From the NCBI GenBank assembly GCA_028554645.1, contig JAQOOI010000073.1, positions 124,001 to 188,000 on the forward strand: a DNA stretch of 64,000 nucleotides, read 5' to 3'. Shown here in pieces: positions 57,420 through 64,000 of the stretch. The translations under genes and the position numbers were made by a program. A model generated the notes under the pieces. That model saw only the letters and a program-made list of their open reading frames with translations. It was not told where the DNA came from and ran no database searches. Numbering within the stretch: the stretch's first letter is position 1; each line of letters starts with the position of its first letter. Source of the stretch: Omphalotus guepiniiformis. Taxonomy: Eukaryota > Basidiomycota > Agaricomycetes > Agaricales > Omphalotaceae.

Positions 57420-57732
57420 TTTTCCATTAATACAAAAAGCCATTGTACTCACTCTCATCTTCACGCGTCAAGAAAATTTGGTTTGGCGCTGGTTGAGCGC
57501 GCCTAATACGTATGGTGTGAATGGACGAGGACTACTGTGGGTGTTGAATTGAGAGAATTGAATTGAGAGTTTACTAGATATACATATGCAGTTGGGGTGT
57601 GTTAGTTATTGCGCGTTACGCTTGAAACGATGGTATGTATGTACCTTATCAGCAAAGCAACGGATTCGATTTATGCTACAAAATGAAAGTGAAACGACCC
57701 CAAATCTCTCTCAGATCCTTCCACCCTTGCAA

Positions 57733-60575
57733 CTAATTCACCAACCCTTTAACCCTCCCAACAACCACAACACCTTCAACCTTGGCAGATTTCACACCTT
57801 CCCTCTCTCCATCCCTCCACCTCTCAACCAACCCCTTCGCCTCAACAGGCTTCACCTTATAATTCCTCGTCCCAACAGTAATATGCAACCGCTCCCTAAC
57901 CTCCTCCGGTAACTTACTAACAAACTCCGCACCCAACTGATCCTTATCCTTATCCTCATGGTCCACCTCAGACCCAGACCCAGACCCACTAACAACTCCC
58001 ACCAACTCAACACAAATAGCCATAACCCTCTCATCCCACAACACCTCCCCCAACCTCATCTCGAAAATCGGCGGGTTCGTAGACGCATGTAACCCTTCAC
58101 ATCGTTCCCATAACTCACTCTCCTCTTCCCTAGATTTACGATGCACAATCGTCACATGCGGTTTCTTCGTCACCCTATTATTCAACTTGAGGTATTTCCA
58201 AAACGCTCCCAACTCCGCATCGCCATCGCCATCGCCACCCAACACCGGCGTCAACACAGACTCGAAATCAACCTCAGCGAGTATCCCAAAATACCTCGTC
58301 GGAGCTTGTTCTTTCGTCCTATCCTTCTCTTTCATCTTCTCCTTAACAACAACTCTATACTCTTTCGCCTTCTCAACCCCTTCCTTAATCTTTTCCTCTT
58401 CAGGTCTCTCAACACCAAGAACCCTACAAACACCCTTAACAGCCCTCTCAACAGCATCTTCCAGACCCTCCTCAAGTTCCATCTCAATACACTCATCAAC
58501 CTCGCCCTCTCTCAGCTCTTCCATCCCATTAATAAACATCCACACGACATCTTCATGCGCACGCGCAGGGGAGGTATCAGCGAGGAGACTCTGGTGATTC
58601 GTTCCACGGGATAAGACGCGGTCCGTACAGATTCTGTGTGCGGTCGAAGGGGGGTTGAGAGTGATACTTCGGGACCAGTCTAGAGCAAGTAGACGGACAC
58701 GTGGGGGTTTGGGGAGTTCGTGGAGTCTGGCAAGGTCAAGGTCGCGAAGAGCTCGACGGTGTTGACGGAGGTGGTTGTTTCTGGAAACGAAAATCAGAGG
58801 CGGGAGTGGTGGGTGGTACCGAGTAATTTACTCACTTGTCAGCGATAACCACGTCGTTCGATTTTAGAAGATGAGCAACCTTTCTGAGAAACACAGGCGC
58901 TGCTTTTTTAATTTTGACATCGTCACTCTGGGTGTGTCCAAAGCCGAAGATATGTTGAAGCGCAACAGCCACCGATGTTTTTCCTGCAATACTCCGAGTT
59001 AAGATCTGAAATAAAAAACTAACGAAAAAAAAAAAAAAAAAACTCACCACATCCAGGTATAGCCACCGGAACAATAATAGTCTTATCAAACTCCTTCCCC
59101 TTCACCTCCTTCGCCTCCTTCTTCCCTTCTTTCCCTTCTGCTGCATCACCAGCCTCCACCGCCTCCACCTCCCTCTCCTTCTGTCCCTCAGTTCCCTCCA
59201 ACCACCTCAAAAACCTCTCCCTAGTAGCAATAATACCTTTCCCCTTCGAATACCCCTCAAACGCCTTCGGATTCTCCTGGATCTCACGTATAACCCAACG
59301 AACATAAACCCTCGTCTCCGGGCGCTTAAGCTTCGATTTCGGTACGCTCTTCTCCGAAAGAGACCCTCCTTTAGAACGTGAAGAAAGGAGAGTCTTTGTT
59401 ACTTCTCTCCAATCGCGGTACATCATGTATGGTTCGTCGAATTTGATTTTGAAGAAGAATGTCGAACCGGGGGGGTAGGGTGTTAAAGACGACGACGAAG
59501 ACGACGATGAAGAGGATTTCTTGGTGGGTCCCTCCTCATCCGTCGAAGTCGATTTTGGAGGAGAGCACACTGTCGTACGGACGACGAACCCTTCTACTGC
59601 TTGACCTTCCCAAACTTGTTCTTTGCCAATACGTTCAGCGAATTCTTTAACTTCCTCAATTGAATTAAGCGTCTTCGATTTCGTTTTAATGAACCCCCAC
59701 TCATCCGCGAAGGCATCGATTACTTCGTGTGGGAGTGTGTGGAAGGCTTTTGTGCATGTGTTTAGACCGTGTAGATGAAGACCTGTTAGGGAGGGTGGGT
59801 AGGCTAAGACGTGTTCTTCGAAAGAGTCGTCGCAGAGCTGTATAGTTCGAGTTCGAATTTTAGAATTATAAATGGGAAAAAAAGGAGGGACTAAACAGTA
59901 CCTCGGCAACAGCAGTCCAGTTATTATCCCAAAGCGTCTTCGCAAGGTCTTTCTCCGTTTTGCCTTTCTCCTCAAGATACTTCCTCATCCACTCCTCTCC
60001 CGCTTGCGCATGACTCTTCGGCGCGTTCCCAACAGGTCCAAGAGAATGTTTTGAGGTGAAAAGTAGTTTTTCAGGTGTGAGCGCTCCAATGAAAATGATA
60101 CATCCATTAGACTTGAGCGAAAGTGTATACGGTGCTGACGTGTTTCTCGAAAGCGAAGTCCACTGAAAAAAATCATTCAGAACCACTCCAGAAAATTATA
60201 GCCAACAGGGCAAAAAAAAAAACACACCGTAGTCCAAGGAACCTCTCCAATATTAAAAAACTTGTCATAACCTCTAACAACAATCCTCTGCGCATTCACC
60301 TCCTTGCCTTCCTCAGTTCCAACCTCGACAGTAAACAGCCCTCTCGCAAGCGTCGGAAACGGACTGGGTACATCATAATACTTGAACTCGTTCATCTTCC
60401 AACTCCGCACTTTCACCCCACTAACAGCAGGCGCATCGTATTCGCTAGCTTTAACAAGTTTGGGTGACTTTGCCGATAAAGCAAGCAAAGACTTTATCAG
60501 CGCAGAATCCTCCTTCGTCGTTGCTGGATGTACTGGAGCTAGAGCTAGAGTTGTTGTTGTACGGTCACTCATCAT
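57733..60575 (-). CDS. TRL1: Fungal tRNA ligase Trl1 (864 aa)
   Basis: Exons on the minus strand are 60575-60228, 60162-59902, 59837-59048, 58983-58836 and 58780-57733. The starting Met is the first real ATG (MMSDRTTTT); the open frame upstream starts only with TTG. All three Trl1 domains are present. The N-terminal adenylyltransferase has nucleotidyl-transferase motif I in SLKSNGCIIFIGAL (catalytic Lys of KSNG) plus downstream TRERFLRWLEG. The central polynucleotide kinase P-loop is VAIPGCGKTSVAV, split by intron 3. The C-terminal 2H phosphodiesterase has the two HxT motifs HVTIVHR and LHITVGT. The enzyme seals tRNA exon halves after splicing and, in yeast, HAC1 mRNA. It is normally single-copy and essential. 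The length is slightly above the yeast enzyme because of Ser and Glu/Lys-rich inserts. Confidence 0.94.
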
Positions 60576-60912
60576 CGTTGTTTTAGATGCCTTTGTCGTT
60601 GACGAAAATGAGGTCCTCGTGGTTACGAAGCTTGATATGCGACTGCGATTGCAGGCAAAAGCCAAAGAACGAGAACGAATTAGTTGGAGTATGTTGGAAA
60701 TAGTCGTAGGTTATATCTTGAGGGTATACAAAGGTAGAGTCAAAGAGAGTCATGTCGACTCGGGCCCAGACCGTCAACTGCTGTTTATGGCCCCTCTTCG
60801 GCTTACCTAAGAGAGCGTCTATCTCCCCAACTTGCCCCAACGTGCAAATCGTACAAGATCTACTACGATATCGAGATAAAGGTCAAAGGCACGAGTGACT
60901 ATCGTCGATAAT
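60576..60912. promoter_or_regulatory. Shared divergent promoter of tRNA ligase and RecQ genes
   Basis: Only 337 bp separate the two start codons (60575 minus, 60913 plus), so the two RNA/DNA-repair genes probably share regulatory sequence. Confidence 0.45.
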
Positions 60913-63900
60913 ATGCAATCAAGACAATCTGATCATAATGCTTTGTATCAACCTTTGAATAATCAAGGTAAAGTATACCTTTGCGCCACATTTGAAGATT
61001 AAAAAAATGAAATCATAATTACCTTGGTTAGACTCGGATTTCGGGGAACGTGCTCCAATGAATTATTGCACTACAAATTTCGGATGGAACGATAGTATGA
61101 AGGACTGTCTAAAGAGGACTTTTCGTGTGAATGAGTTTCGGCCTTATCAACAAGGGTGAGTTGAAGAGTTATTACACCATTTCAAAAGATCTTCACTTCT
61201 CAGCCCTTACTTTGACGTATTTACATAAATCTCATAGCGTGTGTAATGCGAATCTCGAGGGACGGGATACGATATGTATCATGCCTACGGGTTTGTATCT
61301 GTATTTTCCTGTAGGCCCCTTAGATATTGACTTAATTCAATATTTTCCTTTAGGTGCCGGCAAATCCATCACATATCAACTTCCGGCGTTACTAGCGCCT
61401 GGGTTGACGATTGTGATAGCACCTTTACTATCGCTAATCATTGACCAGGTGACCAGCTTGAGGAAAATCGGAGGTGAGAAGTTTTCTTAAAGGTCATTAA
61501 TCCGTACCCTTCGCTGACAATGAAATGTACTCCTGCTATCTTAGTTTCAGCAGAAAGATTAAGTACCGGGATGACAAATCCGGACTATACAGAGATTTTC
61601 CACCGTCTGAGAAGGTACGCTTGGTCCGATACCATCGAGGATGATATAAAGCTCCTCTATGTGACCGTAAGTCCATTTTACGGTATATCAGCTGGTTGAA
61701 TCTAAGTTTTGTGGTGTAGCCGGAACGATTCTCGAACCCTTATTTCATCGACCTCTTACATGAACTCACTGCAAAATTCAAGATAGGTAAGTCAGCCATA
61801 TCGAGCTCAAGCAGGCCGTGCCGTACTTGTTATAGTTGACCTTTTTTTCGTTGTATAGAACGAATTGTGATTGATGAAGCACATTGTATATCAGAATCAA
61901 AGCATCGGTGAGTTTTTCTCGGAATTATCTACGGATTACATCCACGCTTTTACCTCCTAGGCCCGATTATCAGAAACTCTATGTGATACGGAACCTTTTT
62001 CCACAAGTACCGATCTCAGTGCTCACGGCGACTTGTTGCCCGCTAGTACTTAAGGATATTCTGAATGTTGTAGGTTTGAAGGACATCAGTAGCGGGTTAA
62101 GTACGTTACTTACTCTGTCTACCTTTCCGGGGGAGTTTGAGGGTATACTAACCCTTCTGGGTGCGGATTGATAGATGCTAGCGCAAACGGCGCGGTCTTC
62201 TTTATAACCAACCCCTATCGCTCAAATCTACATTACAGAGTACGGTACAAGAACGTTAAAGGAGATCGCCTTATGGATGATATCGCATCATTCATCAGAA
62301 CATACCATGCCCGTCATAGCGGAATCATTTATTGTTTCAGTAAGAAGGTCAGTTAAATCCAATCTCAAACTCGTACAACTTGTTGCTAATTTTGGTCCTC
62401 TGGTACACTGGATTCACAGGATGCGGAAAAGATGGCTGAGGGACTTAAGAAGAGAGGTAGGATCGAGACTGGAGTTTATCATGCCGACCGGACAGAGGAG
62501 GAGAAGAAGACGTTACATCAACAATGGAAAGAAGGTCAGATCAAGATTATTTGTGCTACCACAGGTAAGTTTTCAGTTTCGTCGGGTCCTATAACCACTT
62601 ACCGGTAATTGACCCCTCTTTGTATAGCCTTCGGCCTAGGTATTGACAAAGCAGATGTTAGATTTGTGATTCATCATACGGTAAGTAAATCTAATTTTCA
62701 TTCTGAATGCTGTTGGGATATCTATCTATCCATCTAAACGGGTGTTGCATATACAGCTACCGGTCAGTAATCTCCTTCTAATACCTACGCACTCACTAAT
62801 ACTATCACCAGAAATCTCTGAACGGGCTCTGTCAAGAATCCGGACGAGCTGGAAGAGACGGGAAAGATGCGGACTGCATTGTTTACTACAATGCAGGCGA
62901 TGTATCAAGATTGATTTCCATGGTACACTCTGGAGGAGAAGATTGGGATCCTGGACGTACGTTGTCTTTTTAGTACTTTCTTCTCAGATGTGAGGTTACT
63001 AAACCGCATATTGAATTCCAGTTCACGCAATATTCAGATTTGCACAAAATCAGAAAGAGTGTCGGAAAGTACAATTCATGAAGTGAGTCTTTCTTTCAAT
63101 CCGCCTAAACAGATCCTACCGACCACCTCCGGTCCAAACAGATACTTCTACGACCCCTTCGTAGCACCCGGCGAAGCTTCCGAAACAACAGATATTGAAG
63201 CATGTGGGCACTGCGACATCTGTACCGGATCCGTAGGAACCGTCAAGCATCGAGACGTCACCTTCGAATCTTGGCAAATCCTTCAAATTCTACGCCACAT
63301 CACTTCGTGCAAAAAGCAAATCACACTTAGTATGCTACCTACGTTAGCCAGGGGGGGATGTACAGAGGAATTCGTGGCATTTAGTACGTCGATTCGTACT
63401 GGTGGAACTCGTAAGGAAAAGGGTCTGGCGTATCAACGGGGAAAGATAAATCTGGATGTTGTTTGCGAGGGACCTGTTCGGCTGGATGTAAAGGTAAGTG
63501 TGTTTATACTTATACCGAGCCCCAGAACGGCGCTAGATTGAGGAGTGTTTTCGTATCTATGTAGGACATTGAAGTCATTCTGGTCGAACTTCTACTTCAA
63601 GGGTATTTGAAACCTCTGATCAAGCGTACGAATCCGGGACGCAAGGACATTGCATACATAGCTTTAGGACCAAAGGCTGGTCAATTACTCGAACAACCCA
63701 AAGAAGTGTTTTCAGCCGTCAACAAACCATTTCCATCTGTCCAATGTTCATTTCGAATCTCCCTCCCATCACTCACTCCCAACGTATTTCATCGGTACGA
63801 ATCTGATAGCGACGACGACGACGACGACGATGCGACACTCTTATCATTTTCTTCACCTCGGAAAAGAGCGCGCCGGATGTGTATTGATTCAGAAGGCGAC

Positions 63901-64000
63901 TCAGACTCGAATAGCGATTACTTTTCTGACAACGATACGAGTACGCTCGTCAATACAACACCTGCCGCTTCATCTTCGAGACTCTCAGCCTCCAGTCCTT
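60913..64000 (+). CDS. RecQ-family DNA helicase, partial at right edge
   Basis: Sixteen exons are visible, the last open to the window end: 60913-60967, 61032-61155, 61238-61290, 61354-61473, 61545-61666, 61720-61786, 61859-61907, 61961-62100, 62175-62347, 62420-62564, 62628-62680, 62757-62762 (6 nt), 62812-62956, 63022-63082, 63142-63493 and 63565 onward. Motif 0 FRPYQQG, Walker [15 protein letters not shown], motif [10 protein letters not shown], motif III TAT, motif [13 protein letters not shown], motif [18 protein letters not shown] and motif [12 protein letters not shown] are all present, then the RecQ zinc-site Cys pattern (CRKVQ, CGHCDIC) and an RQC-like region, then an acidic Asp-run. 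The expected role is 3'-5' unwinding in recombination and fork repair. The short N-terminus before motif 0 suggests a compact RecQ rather than a full BLM/Sgs1 form. Confidence 0.92.

Noticed and set aside
60576..60665. Possible presequence on the tRNA ligase
   Set aside because: The extra 30 codons start at TTG. The first ATG pair at 60575 gives a normal Trl1 N-terminus.
1..64000. tRNA, rRNA and CRISPR features
   Set aside because: GTTCGAAT-like strings were inspected but none sits in a tRNA-like context. No array of spaced identical repeats was seen, and CRISPR is not expected in a fungus.

Overview
This window looks like nuclear DNA of a filamentous basidiomycete, probably an agaricomycete. 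The genes carry many short GT-AG introns, mostly 50-75 nt with CTAAC-like branch sites. The gene set is fungal (Trl1-type tRNA ligase, Hap3, Atg14-type protein, KEL3-type kelch protein, P450, MYND proteins, small secreted proteins). The retroelement resembles the endonuclease-lacking Penelope-like elements described from basidiomycetes. The organism call is inferred from gene content; no species marker is visible. Exon coordinates were worked out by hand from splice signals, reading phase and family motifs. Every multi-exon model below keeps frame across all junctions.

Layout. 1-9.6 kb: an unrecognised 178-residue gene with a 7-nt microexon, two decayed F-box fragments in opposite orientation, an intact F-box gene, and HAP3 (NF-YB). 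9.7-14.5 kb: two paralogous small secreted proteins flanking a diverged tandem repeat of about 1 kb. 15.8-19.4 kb: a MAPKKK-like pseudokinase gene and a secreted Thr/Gly/Pro/Val repeat protein. 19.8-21.0 kb: a foldback CACTA-type non-autonomous transposon. 21.1-24.3 kb: an Atg14/UVRAG-family gene divergent from a multi-pass membrane protein gene. 25.3-32.1 kb: a Penelope-like retroelement with a hammerhead ribozyme in each terminal repeat, the whole flanked by 1,035-bp direct duplications. 32.2-34.2 kb: an intact ten-exon P450. 34.2-40.0 kb: no convincing gene.

40.0-57.4 kb is a duplicated neighbourhood. It holds two paralogous coiled-coil genes at its edges, four MYND zinc-finger genes arranged as an inverted two-gene duplication (one a pseudogene, one with a frameshifted tail), the intact 17-exon KEL3-like gene and two decayed KEL3 fragments. 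57.7-64 kb: a complete tRNA ligase gene divergent from a RecQ-type helicase gene that runs off the right edge.

Most of the interest is in RNA processing and genome rearrangement: hammerhead motifs in both Penelope repeats, tandem 5-nt and 8-nt microexons kept in all four MYND copies, 6-nt microexons in the KEL3 and RecQ genes, a kinase that has lost its catalytic residues, and a template-switch-like double palindrome at a pseudogene.
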